In this document: positions 55,216-64,000 of the stretch, piece by piece
Layout: each line of letters opens with the position of its first letter
Position numbering within the stretch: position 1 is the stretch's first letter
Source of the DNA: Macrocystis pyrifera
Taxonomy: Eukaryota > Sar > Phaeophyceae > Laminariales > Laminariaceae
DNA: 64,000 nt
Assembly (NCBI GenBank): GCA_031763025.1
Contig: JASSKH010000010.1
Coordinates: 6,381,901 to 6,445,900, forward strand
Direction: 5' to 3'
Position numbers and translations under genes: made by a program
Notes under the pieces: generated by a model
The model's database searches: none
What the model saw: only the letters and a program-made list of their open reading frames with translations
Told to the model about the DNA's origin: nothing

Positions 55216-55654
55216 CAGGCAGTCCAAAAATGGAAGCTAGTTGGTGTTGGTGCTGATGGTGCTGACGCTGTTAATTTTTGTTGCTCAAGCTGCCCCGAGC
55301 TGCGGCTAGAGCCAGCTAGCTGCCGCTTACTGTGCTGCTGCTTACAGTCGTGGGATGGCAGTGGTTGCACCACGGTCAACCCTGCCGCCGAAACGTTGCT
55401 GGGCTGCCGTTGCTACTCGCACGCTGTTTTTTTTTTTGTTTTCGCCCCTTTTTTGTTTGCCGCGTTGCCTCACCTCCCCCCTTCCCTTCTTATTTTCGGA
55501 GGCGTCGCATGCAGGATTTGGTTTACCTCACTCGCAAACACAGCGAAATCAGGAAGGGAAGGAAATCCTATTTTTTTAGCAAAAGAAACGTTTTTTTTTT
55601 TCCTCTGTCGCAAACACTCTATTCTCGTTTGAAAAAAAGCGATTGTTCAGCTCG
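54651..55654. other. Gene-free stretch with (CAG)n
   Basis: Includes a CAG microsatellite. Frames around 54897-55661 are Ala- or Leu-runs from the repeat or lack features. Confidence 0.35.
55159..55214 (+). repeat. (CAG)18-19 microsatellite
   Basis: Uninterrupted AGC/CAG units, poly-Ala in one frame and poly-Leu on the other strand. Confidence 0.95.
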
Positions 55655-55998
55655 ATGTTAAGGTCTTAGTCCGTTGGGCTAAAGGTAAAAGGTTAACCGA
55701 TCGCCTACCCAATCTAAGCCTCATAACACTCTCCCCCCCTGGAACGGACCGGATATACGGGTCGACGCGTGACACCAACACGCGGTTCCAATTTCTGGGG
55801 ATCCATAAGTATTTTTCAGATTCTTGACATGAGGAAATTCACTTTTCTTTAAAAAGCGATTTCATGGTGGACGTGAGATTCGAACTCACGACCAACGACC
55901 CATATTCTGCCGTCGTCGCAATTTGTTAAGGTCTTAGTCCGTTGGGCTAAAGGTAAAATGTTAACCAATCGCCTACCCAATCTAAGCCTCATAACATC
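55655..55998 (-). repeat. 73-bp direct duplication around a tRNA-like sequence
   Basis: GTTAAGGTCTTAGTCCGTTG ... CCTACCCAATCTAAGCCTCA occurs at 55655-55727 and 55926-55998 with three to four changes, 271 bp apart. Only the second copy is joined to the T-arm-like segment. Confidence 0.85.
55865..55953 (-). ncRNA. tRNA-like sequence with A and B boxes
   Basis: On the minus strand it reads TAGCCCAACGG (fits the pol III A box and a D-arm), later GTGAG-TTCGAAT-CTCAC (perfect T-arm with B box GTTCGAATC) and ends GTCCACCA. The 5' acceptor strand that should pair with GTCCACC is missing, and the anticodon region is too long for a standard tRNA. A tRNA-derived SINE head or decayed tRNA gene fits best. 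The T-arm lies at 55873-55889. Confidence 0.5.
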
Positions 55999-56580
55999 GA
56001 CGAGTGTTATTGGCCTGGCACACCGTAGACCAAACGTAAAAATTAAATCAGCACGAAATTCGCAGGCTTGGCAAAAACACTCGGAACAGTAATTTTTTTA
56101 CAACTCACATACGAAAAGATCACAATGAAAACAAAACGGATCGCTGTGATCACAGCACGATTAAGAGTAACACATTTTTTTCTTGTTTTGTAATTTGTCC
56201 AACACTGGGTCAATTGGTGTCCGAGACCCCCCCCCCTGTCGGAGTGTCTCTAAATTCTCCAAGTTCAGATCATTTGGTAGCTCGAGGGGCTCTAAAACCT
56301 AATGATGCATATTTGAAAACAATTGAAGAAAGCACCTAATTCGTGTCTTGATGACAGCATTCCAGATTCGTTTTCATTCTGACCACGTCGGAAAATATTA
56401 CGGTAGAGAAGCTTGGACATAGCGGGGTTCTCCATAACCAAGTGATCTAAAATTGGCAAGAATAGCAAAAAACAAACTATATCGTGCTGTGATTACAGCG
56501 CTCCGGTTAGTTTTCCATTCTGACCTTTTTCACCTGACCGAGGTGGTCGAAACAAAGGCTGTTTTGGACGCCCTCGGGTT
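55999..56580. other. Gene-free stretch
   Basis: No supported gene. ACAGC.TTCC.G.TT.GTTTTC.ATTCTGACC-like text occurs near 56355 and 56497. It may be decayed LINE sequence. Confidence 0.3.
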
Positions 56581-56589
56581 CGGTGCAGT

Positions 56590-57210
56590 ACAATAATACA
56601 TAAAACAGGCCGAGGTGATGGAGACCCTGATGTACGGGTGCGTGACGTGGACTCTTGGTCAGGAGCACTTCGCCGAGCTCCGAACGGCACACCACAAACT
56701 CCTCCTACGGATCATTGGCTTCCAGCGCCGGCAACGCACTGACCACCTCATGTCGTACGCCAAGGCCCTCAGAAAGGAAAATGCGAGAGCGTTGAGACGA
56801 CCATCCGCAAAATACGCCTCCTCTTTGCGGGGGCCGTACAGTGGGCGACCAATGAGCGGCTGACCCGCCGGGTGATGTTTGGGACGATGGCTGGTGGGGA
56901 GAACCCAGGACCAGGCCGAACGGAAAAGACCTGTGCCCAATGTCTAGCAGACGACCTCCGGGTTTTCCAAGCCACCGAGGGGTCCACGGAAAGCTCCCCT
57001 CTGCTGTTCGGAGTAGAAACGGTGTTATGGCCGAAGGCGGCTAAAAAGAGCGGGAAGTGGTACCGGGGGGTCGTCGGTGGACTGTCTGGCGAGGTGGCAC
57101 AGGGACGAGGCACAGAGGAGCCGGCTACGCCACGTAGCTGAGGACGCCAAGAACGGCGACAACGGGAGGGGGGGGGAGGGGGGAAGGGCAGCCGCACTGA
57201 TACAGTTGTC
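56590..57210 (+). pseudogene. LINE (non-LTR) reverse transcriptase C-terminal tail, two frameshifts
   Basis: METLMYGCVTWTLGQEHFAE and RTAHHKLLLRIIGFQRRQRT match the typical post-RT stretch of non-LTR retrotransposons (YG..TW.L ... H...LR.I.G). One base out of frame near 56780 it continues VETTIRKIRLLFAGAVQWAT, RRVMFGTMAGGENPGPG and ATEGSTES...GVETVLWPKAAKKSG. After a second shift near 57075 it ends with ARWHRDEAQRSRLRHVAEDA. No catalytic RT core or endonuclease lies upstream, as expected of a 5'-truncated LINE. Confidence 0.75.
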
Positions 57211-58310
57211 GACGAATGCAGAAACGAAAGGATATATCGGGTGGCTAGGTATCGGTTCGACTAACTCTTATAGACTGTTGCCTGTAGCTCCCCCTTTTTC
57301 GTGTCGCTTCGTCCGCGCAGCAGATATCTGTCCTTCCTGAGTACGTATGCTTTCCGTCTGGCAGCCTTTCTGAAGCCCTTGCGTCGTTTGTATTCTGTTT
57401 TCATTTAAAATTTTTGTTTTTTGGTTTTATTGTCTTTTTTGCTCTTATTTGTTTGGTCCTGCTTGTGTTGTTGTGTTCTCGTACCCGGTACGCTGGCATT
57501 TCACTTGCTTGACACTTGAATTTGCGATTATTATTATTGTTTTTTTTTTTATTTTTTGGCCTTCCTCTGTCTCACGGTCTGTGACCACGGAATCAGTATC
57601 TCTCTACGATAAGGAATCAGGACGGTCACTGGGTGTACTGATAAAACTGGATAGAAAGGACGATTTAATGTGGAAACAACAACAACAGAACCACGTGTGG
57701 CGCAATCGTCTACACAATAGACGGAAAAAATAGCTCCTGAAACCTCAACACCTGGCAACAGCAGTGCCACAACCAGCAGCAGGGGCTTTCCGTCGCTAGC
57801 AAGAGGAGTAAATCGAGGCGCAAGTAGATACGTGGTACGATAATCGCATTCACGGCGGGGCCAAAGGACAACATAAAAACATAAAATACGTAGGGTAATA
57901 CGTAGGGGAACTGAAGTTTATTCTTTTTCACAAACAGCCCCCGAATTCCTTCTTTCGATTATTCACTTGTACTAGTACATCACGCCTCCTCAACGTCAAC
58001 AGCAGGCAGTGCAGAAGACAAAGGGGATCACCGGGGTTAATCTATTTCGGCCCTGTAAGGTGATTTCGTGCTCAGGGTTAGGCTCATCAGAGGCACCCAT
58101 CAAATATATTGGGTCGTCTGTCTCTCCAACGGCGGTGCGTATTTCTCCAACTACAGGCCTGGTCGCTGTTTCGAGATACACCCTTGTTGAAAACTCGTAC
58201 ACGACTTTCCGCTTGATGGGATTTACTAGAGCGCGTTTGCAGGTCGTGTTTCCATCATACAAATGTCTCTTCCGCGTGAGCTTATTGATTGTGCTCAGAA
58301 ACACGACGGA
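57211..58310. other. Stretch before the copia element, no clear gene
   Basis: The 153-codon minus-strand frame at 57996-58457 has a natural composition but no recognised domain and overlaps a plus frame. It may be partly LTR sequence. Nothing else stands out. Confidence 0.3.
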
Positions 58311-58638
58311 GACGTTACATCTAACATTAGGGAGTCCCATATAGTGATATGGGATTATAGGAGAGATATATTTAGTCGGATATTCGGGGGGATAAACGGG
58401 AGGTTTATTCCCGCAACCTGTTGGATAATAACCTGCATACAATGCATGTGCTGTCACTCGACAGCTCGGATATAATATAAGAGGAGTTCCGTGTTACTGT
58501 CTGGAGTCAACCACGCGTTCCCGTGCCAGCTGCGCCTATACCTTTAGAGATCAATCAACACACTAGTGCGACCGGTGATCTTCAATTGGCAAACGTAGCC
58601 AAGGCCAACCGAGAGAGGTGGGAACCTGCTTCGGCATG

Positions 58639-58782
58639 CTTAGTTTCGAGGATGTGCCCAGTCAAGAAGCCAACGTGGAGAGTGAGAAGATTATACAATA
58701 GATGAGGAAGATAGTAGAGGTCCTGGAAAGGACGATGGAGGAGCAGAGACTGCGCGCCGAGGGGGATGCGCATGGAGCAAGA

Positions 58783-58826
<44 letters not shown>

Positions 58827-60468
58827 GAGGAGAGAAGGAGCTGCTAGACAACAAGCAACGTCGACTGTGCCGACACCTGGGCTGGAGGCCCAATCAGGCA
58901 TGTCATGACCTTCTTTGTACCGCCCAAGTTTGTCCCAGTCGAGACCCCCGAAGTTCGAAAATGTAGAGGCCCACTTTAGCATGTGGCGTAGCATGTTTTT
59001 GGCATACCTATCATCGCTTGGGTGCTTGCATGTACTTAGAAGCACAGCGAACCCAGTTATGGTAGGCGACATGAGGGTGTCGCCGGAGGAACTAGCCTCC
59101 AGACATTCCCCCCAGGAGATTAGGGACGCGCGATTGGTATATGGATTGATGATGGAGGCAGTGACAGGATAAGATATGGCTGAATTTAGGATGCAGAAGG
59201 CAATGTCTTCGAGTGGTGCTTGGAAAGAGTTGGAGGACTACTACATGCCTAAGACTACATGCCTAAGACGATAGTTGCAACACATAGATTGAGGAGAGAG
59301 TTTGATACCATCCGGATGGCTGAGGACGAGAACCCCTTGCTGTTTCTAGGAAGGGTGGACAAGGCAGCAGATGAGCTGGCGATGTTGGGAGGTGGTAAGA
59401 GTGCAGAGGAAGTAAACCGTCACATAGTTACCAACCTCTTTGTATACTATTCAAAGCAAGTCAATTATTTCCCGCCCTTCCATCCCCCGTTCCGAGATCG
59501 ATGAGATTATCCGTGACGCGTATGCAAACGACAAGGTAGAGAAGGAGATGGTTTCGAGGGCGTTGGGCGTGCAGGGAGTGGTAGATCAGCATGCCTTGTA
59601 CGCCGGAGGTGCGCAGCCTGCCGGTGGCGGAGGTGCGGGTCCAGGAGGGGGAAGGAGGAACAGGAGAGGCAGGAGGTTCAAGGGTGGGCAGCAGCAGCGG
59701 CAGCAGCCCCAGCAACAGAAGCAGCAGCAGCAGCAGCATCTCCAGCGACAGTATCAGCAGCCGCAGCCCCAGCAGCAGCAGCAGCATCAACGGCAGCAGC
59801 AGCAGCCCCAGCAACAGCAGCAACAGCACCGTCCCCATCAGCAACGTGGCAACCGGGGAGGAGCTTCGTCGGGGGGAATACCGGCCCCAAATGGCGTTGG
59901 GATGCCGTGGCCTGCAGGTACCGTTGGGATGACTCAGGTCCAGACCCCTTCGGTACGGGTGAAGTAGTCCCCTCCATGGGTTGGGTACCTACCGACCCAC
60001 CACCAGGGACGTTGCCGCCGATGTCCCCGCCGCCCGTAGCGACTCCGGCAGGCTGGAGTCCTCCACCGAACAACACGCCATGGAGGCGCAAGGGGCCCTG
60101 CTTCCGGTGCGGCAGACCGGGCCACCACGCCGCGGAATGCCAGGTAGCTCCCGCCCAAATGAACGTCGCTATCCCGGGTGCCTGCTCCTCAACCCGCCCA
60201 ACAGATATACTACGGAGGTAGCTGGCTGCAGGAGACGCCCTACGGCAGTGGTGGGTATACCTCGGCCGGAGCTTCCCCTCCACAACAACCCTCCTCGAGC
60301 ACTTCCTCCTCCCCTGGCTCAGCGAACAACGGCAACCCTAAGCCTACGTTCGATCCGCACCTCCTCACCGCGCATTTTGCGCACCAAGGCAAGGCGGCTG
60401 ATGATATTTTTTGGGTTAATGGGAGAGAAGAGTGGATAGCGGATTCGGGGGAGCAACCGTTCATGTGA
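58639..60468 (+). pseudogene. Copia gag region, multiply broken
   Basis: Gag-like frames: MLSFEDVPSQEANVE to a TAG near 58699, then RKIVEVLERTMEEQRLRAEG into a G38 run (58788-58825). They continue FSMWRSMFLAYLSSLGCLHV, then a TAA near 59170. A 14-bp duplication (ACTACATGCCTAAG) lies at 59240-59270, then REFDTIRMAEDENPLLFLGR. After a shift near 59460 comes DEIIRDAYANDKVEKEMV, a long Gln-rich repeat (CAG/CAA, 59690-59835) and the zinc knuckle CFRCGRPGHHAAEC near 60100-60140. At least three frameshifts and two stops. Confidence 0.8.
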
Positions 60469-61760
60469 CTGGTAACCCTTTGGGTATGGTAGACTGTACT
60501 CCCCCTCCCCCTGGTAAGAGCAGTTTGGTGGTCGGTGACATGAGGTCACTGAAGATAGAGTACTTCGGCCAGATTCCAATTGTGATTCACAGCTCTCAGG
60601 GTGACGTTCAAGTTAGGCTGATGTGCGTAGCATACGTACCCGGTGTTCGCTTCAACCTATTTTCGTTTCATGCAGTAATATTGAAATGCCCGGTGACACT
60701 TGATGCTCAGGGAGCTCACACGTTGAATGGGCAATTGTCCTTCGTGCGTAGGGACGCGGGTTCATGCGTAGACGCCACGTGGATCGTAGCGACCTCGATT
60801 GCTGCCGCTGTTTTGGCTCCTGGAAAAATGAGGAGGATTGATGTTAACGACCTTCACGTTGCCCTTGCCCACTCCCATGCTGACACTTTCCATGAGACGG
60901 CACGCCAGATGGGCATTAAGGTTTTTGGGGAGTTGGTTCCGTGCGCTGGGTGTTCTGAGGCGAAAGGGAGGAGGATGGCGGTGCCGTGGACGACCGAGTG
61001 CCGTTCTACCAGGCCTCTGGAGCGTCTGTTCGTGGATCTGTCGGGACAACAGCCTAGGTCTGCTTGAGGTGCGCAGTACTTGATGATGATCGTCGACGAC
61101 TACTCGCGACTGGGGTGGCCGTATCTCTTGAAGCGGAAATCCGACGTCCCGAAGGTCTTCGCTGGTTTCCTGGCCGACATCAACGCAGAGGGTACCGTCC
61201 ATCGTGGAGTGCCTTCGCTCGGACAACGGTACCGAGTTCACCAAGGCGGAGTTTGTGGAGTTGCTCAACCATTACGGCATCCGCCGTGAGCACACGCCCG
61301 TCGATTCTCCGAAGCATGACGGGGTGGTCGAGCGGCGGATCGCCATGACGCTGGAGCTTGCAATGGCGTCCCGCCTGGAGGCCACCCGCCTGTTCGGCGA
61401 TGCAAGGATGCCGCGCGACGCAGCCCATCTGGGCTGAGTGATGCGTGTACACGAGCGATGTGATCAACATAGCGGCGAGGGTATGGGACAAGCCGGAAAT
61501 GCACTCGCCGTACCGTAAATTCTGCGGGAGACCACCGTTTGCGCGGTTGTTCCCGTTTCTGAAGCCGGGCTTCCATCACGTCAGGAGGGCCCTGAAGACC
61601 GAGCCGAAGGCGGAGGCTTGCTTTTACCTCAACGGCGGCAACCACTACGTAGCTGACTGCAGCAAGATCCTGCTGGTGTCTGGCCGGAGGTTGTTCTCCC
61701 GTGACGTCACTTGGGAACACCCGAGGAAACCGTTCGTGGGGTTACTGCCTTCGTAGGAGA
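60400..61760 (+). pseudogene. Copia protease and integrase, broken
   Basis: The protease Asp box WIADSG is split from ATVHVTGNP by a local shift near 60450. A prolonged frame (60432-61067) leads through the pre-integrase zinc motif (LHVALAHSHADTFHE...CAGCSEAKG) and PLERLFVDLS (first catalytic Asp) to a stop. Then come VDDYSRLGWPYLLKRKSD, a shift near 61200, CLRSDNGTEFTKAEFVELLN (second Asp) and VDSPKHDGVVERRI (Glu). Another stop near 61437 precedes a frame with SPYRKFCGRPPFARLFPFLK. The triad is present but in three frames. Confidence 0.82.
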
Positions 61761-61774
61761 AGAGCTCCCCGCCG

Positions 61775-62090
61775 CCGTCGCCGTCGCCACCGCCGCCGGG
61801 TGCGCCGGAGCCTTTGAGGGGCCCCGACGTATGGCCCGAGCCACCGTCCCCATCTCCATCGCTGCCGCCGCAACCGCCGTCATCAATGCCGTTACCGCCG
61901 CCGCCGCCGCCGCCGTCGCCGTCGCCGCCGCCACCGCCGTCACCGTCACCGTCGCTGCCGCCGTCGTCGTCACTGCCGCCGCTACAGCCACCGTCACCGC
62001 CGCCGCCGTCGCCGCCGCCGTTATCATCGCCGTCGCCGCCGCAGCAGTCATCGCAGCCACAGCTTTCGCAGCGTGCTGCCCGGGCACTGG
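61775..62090 (+). repeat. GCC/CCG-rich trinucleotide array
   Basis: About 300 bp of CCGCCGCCGTCGCC-type triplets between integrase and RT. It reads as poly-Pro/Ser, poly-Ala/Val or, on the other strand, poly-Gly/Asp. The ORFs of 255 and 399 codons here are by-products. Confidence 0.85.
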
Positions 62091-62109
62091 GTTGTATATC
62101 CCAGACCCG

Positions 62110-62335
62110 GAGAATGGCGATGTGCTGAGGGGGCGGACAAGGGGGGAGACTGCACGGCACCAGCAGAGCGGTGGCACTGTGCAGAGAGGGCGGACTAGGG
62201 GGGAGACCGCAAGACACCAGGAGGGTGGTGGCGGTGTGCAGGGTGATCGGGCCAGGGGGAAAGCTGGACGACACCCGGGAGATGGAGATGTGCTGAGGGG
62301 GCGGACAAGAGGGGAGACTGCGCGGAACCGCGAGG
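62110..62335 (+). repeat. ~57-bp tandem repeats GGGCGGACAAGGGGGGAGAC
   Basis: Four imperfect units with (G)GGGCGGACAAG.GGGGAGACTG and CACCAG/CCGGGA spacers, between the triplet array and the RT. Confidence 0.75.
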
Positions 62336-62439
62336 TTATGGGGCATGGGCTGCTGTCGTTGATGGCAGCGCGGGAAGGTATAGGCCATGCACTTTTCCAC
62401 CAAGCCCCAACCGCGCGAGAACCCTCCCCTTCCCACACG

Positions 62440-63984
62440 CCCGGCGAGCGAGCTTTCGACGCCGAACTCGTATGCTGAAGCGTATGCGGACGAGTATTCG
62501 GCCATCTGGAAACAGGCGATGGACAAGAAGTACCATGGGCTGGCGGACGCGGGGAAGTTTGGAGCGACGTAGCAACCAGTGGGGCTCAACGTCATCTCGG
62601 CGAAGGGGGTGTTCGCCTGGAAGTCCAACGAGCATGGTGATGTAGTGCGGGCGAAAGCAAGGCTGGTGGCACGAGGTTTCAACCAGCGGGAGGGTATTTT
62701 TTTCTTTGAGACTTTTGCTCCGACGCCTGCAGCGTCTCGTTTCCGTTTGTTAGGTGCTATTGCGTGCGAGTTGTGTTTGGATTTGTGGCATTTTGATGCT
62801 GAGCAGGCGTTCGTCCAGTCGAGCTTGGATGAGGATGTATTCATGCGACTACCCCCTGGCTGCGGCGAAATGTCTGGTAAGGTAGCCAGGTTGAATCGCA
62901 GTCTCTACGGCTTGAAGCAAGCGTCGAGGTCGTGGCACAACCACCTTCTTACTCACATGAAGAGTCGAGGATTTGAGCAGAGCCCCGCTGATGCGTGTGT
63001 CATGAGGTTGGTTGAGTCGAGCTCTGTCTCCATTGTAACGGTAGTTCATGTGGATGATATTTTTGCTGTAGGAGTCAAGGCTAGATGCAATCAATTCTGT
63101 CAAGACCTGAACAACCTTGTTCCGATCAACAATCTGGGCGAGTTGCGGTGGTATGCTGGTTGTTGTTTTTCGAGGGATTGGGATGCTGGTACTTTAACGA
63201 TTTCGCAGCAGGCGTTCGCTGAAAATACCGCGGCGAGGTTTGGTGTTAGTTCTGGGAGGAATAACCCGCTTTCGACTGGTGTGAAGCTCGAGGAGTTTGA
63301 CGAGAATGAACCCGTGGGTGATTGGCCTTTCCGCGAGTTGGTGGGGTGCTTGATGTGGCTTGCGAACCAAACACGACCGGATATTGCGAACGCGGTGAGG
63401 GCGATAGCGAGGTACACGAATAGGCTGAGGGAAGTACACTGGAGGACAGCAGTCGGTATTTTAGAGTATGTATTTTCTACGAGTGATTTCGGCATTACGT
63501 TCCCCAAGGGTAGCGGTCTTGAGCTGGTAGCGTTTGCAGATGCAGATTATGGCAACAAAGCCATTGACAGGAAATCAGTTTCCGGTGGGGCTATCATGTG
63601 TGCTGGGGCGTGTGTGCTGGTTTTCTAGGACGCAGAAATGCGTCACACTCTCAACCACTGAGGCCGAATACGTAGCACTGGCAGACACTATCAAGGAGGC
63701 AATGTTCATGCGCTATGTATGGAGTTTCATTTTCCGGGGTTGGGGAGAGATGCAATACGGTTTTCGAGGATAACGAGGGGGCAAGGCACCTGGCACAAAA
63801 TCCAGTGTGCACGTCGAATTCGAAGCACATCGACGTACGACACCACTTTTTGCGCGAGCTTATTTTTAAGGGGGGGTTTGTTATTACTCATGTAGAGTCG
63901 GAGGAACAGCATGCAGACTTCTTGACAAAACCGCTCAACAACATGGTGTTTTGTTACCACCGGGATTTTCTGATGAATATTTGA
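62440..63984 (+). pseudogene. Copia reverse transcriptase and RNase H
   Basis: TPNSYAEAYADEYSAIWKQA ends at a TAG (62570-62572), after which RT is open from about 62579 to 63628: KARLVARGFNQREG, DAEQAFVQSSLDEDVFMRLP, LNRSLYGLKQASRSWHNHLL and the catalytic box VVHVDDIFAVG (HVDD for the usual YVDD). RNase H follows with ADADYGNKAIDRKSVSGG. A one-base shift near 63615 and another near 63735 lead through TLSTTEAEYVALADTIKEAM to EDNEGARHLAQNPVC, KHIDVRHHFLRELIF and HADFLTKPL, ending at TGA 63982-63984. This is the best-kept part of the element. Confidence 0.88.
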
Positions 63985-64000
63985 CGCGGTTTTTTCCGAG

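Larger units (their letters stand above)
58311..64000 (+). mobile_element. Decayed Ty1/copia LTR retrotransposon, runs to the right edge
   Basis: Order gag, zinc knuckle, protease, integrase, RT, RNase H marks the copia type. Stops and frameshifts occur throughout gag to integrase; RT is open for 349 codons. The coding part ends at 63984. The 3' LTR would lie beyond the window, so LTR borders cannot be checked. The 5' LTR probably includes about 58318-58560, which has a TATA-like GGATATAATATAAGAGG stretch. Confidence 0.85.

Noticed and set aside
55865-55953. Functional tRNA gene
   Set aside because: The T-arm is perfect but the 5' acceptor strand and a normal anticodon arm are missing.
59678-60283. 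201-codon minus-strand Ala-rich ORF
   Set aside because: Antisense of the CAG/CAA Gln tract and zinc knuckle of copia gag.
61711-62478. 255-codon Ala/Val-rich plus-strand ORF
   Set aside because: Another reading frame of the same triplet array; no domain.
61645-62844. 399-codon minus-strand ORF
   Set aside because: It crosses the CCG triplet array as poly-Gly/Asp and lies antisense to copia coding sequence; a by-product of low complexity.

Overview
The window reads as nuclear DNA of a eukaryote, not of a prokaryote. Genes are cut by spliceosomal introns of about 0.5-6 kb, most of the sequence is non-coding, and there are TTAGGG-type telomere-like repeats, many CAG/CTG and TTG microsatellites, LTR retrotransposons of both the Ty3/gypsy (chromovirus) and Ty1/copia types, a LINE tail and a PIF1-helicase remnant. 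This fits a stramenopile alga, most likely a brown alga of the Ectocarpus type. That assignment is inference from gene structure and repeat content; no database search was possible.

Host genes fill the first 20 kb. The left edge (158-1531) holds the 3' end of an unrecognised plus-strand gene. From 7688 down to 2631 on the minus strand lies a complete six-exon adenylylsulfate (APS) kinase gene whose exon phases all close to a 223-residue protein; two of its five introns use GC-AG borders. Head-to-head with it, 8572-20010 on the plus strand carries exons of a coiled-coil protein of unknown function. Its ~6 kb first intron and repeat-rich later introns contain a splice-site-like minisatellite, a telomere-like tract and microsatellites. 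Its acidic last exon is shifted by one base at an A8 run.

From 20 to 36.7 kb is a mobile-element zone: a broken PIF1-type helicase followed by a USP-like cysteine protease, apparently once one polyprotein; a family of small repeats that all end in a 10-bp-stem hairpin plus CTACA, some joined head to tail; and chromovirus copy A (27211-33014), inserted inside one of those small repeats. 37.7-38.8 kb has two unidentified protein-coding remnants. 39.0-42.5 kb is a GGAAGT/ACTTCC array with ~620-bp higher-order units.

Chromovirus copy B (46560-52360) lies in inverted orientation to A and is almost identical to it. Both copies have 232-bp LTRs and 4-bp target duplications, and both share a 41-bp tandem duplication that cuts pol between the RNase H start and the integrase. 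The right side holds a ~260-bp tandem array (53.7-54.65 kb), a tRNA-like sequence with a duplicated flank (55.65-56.0 kb), a LINE reverse-transcriptase tail (56.6-57.2 kb), and a decayed copia element from about 58.3 kb to beyond the right edge.
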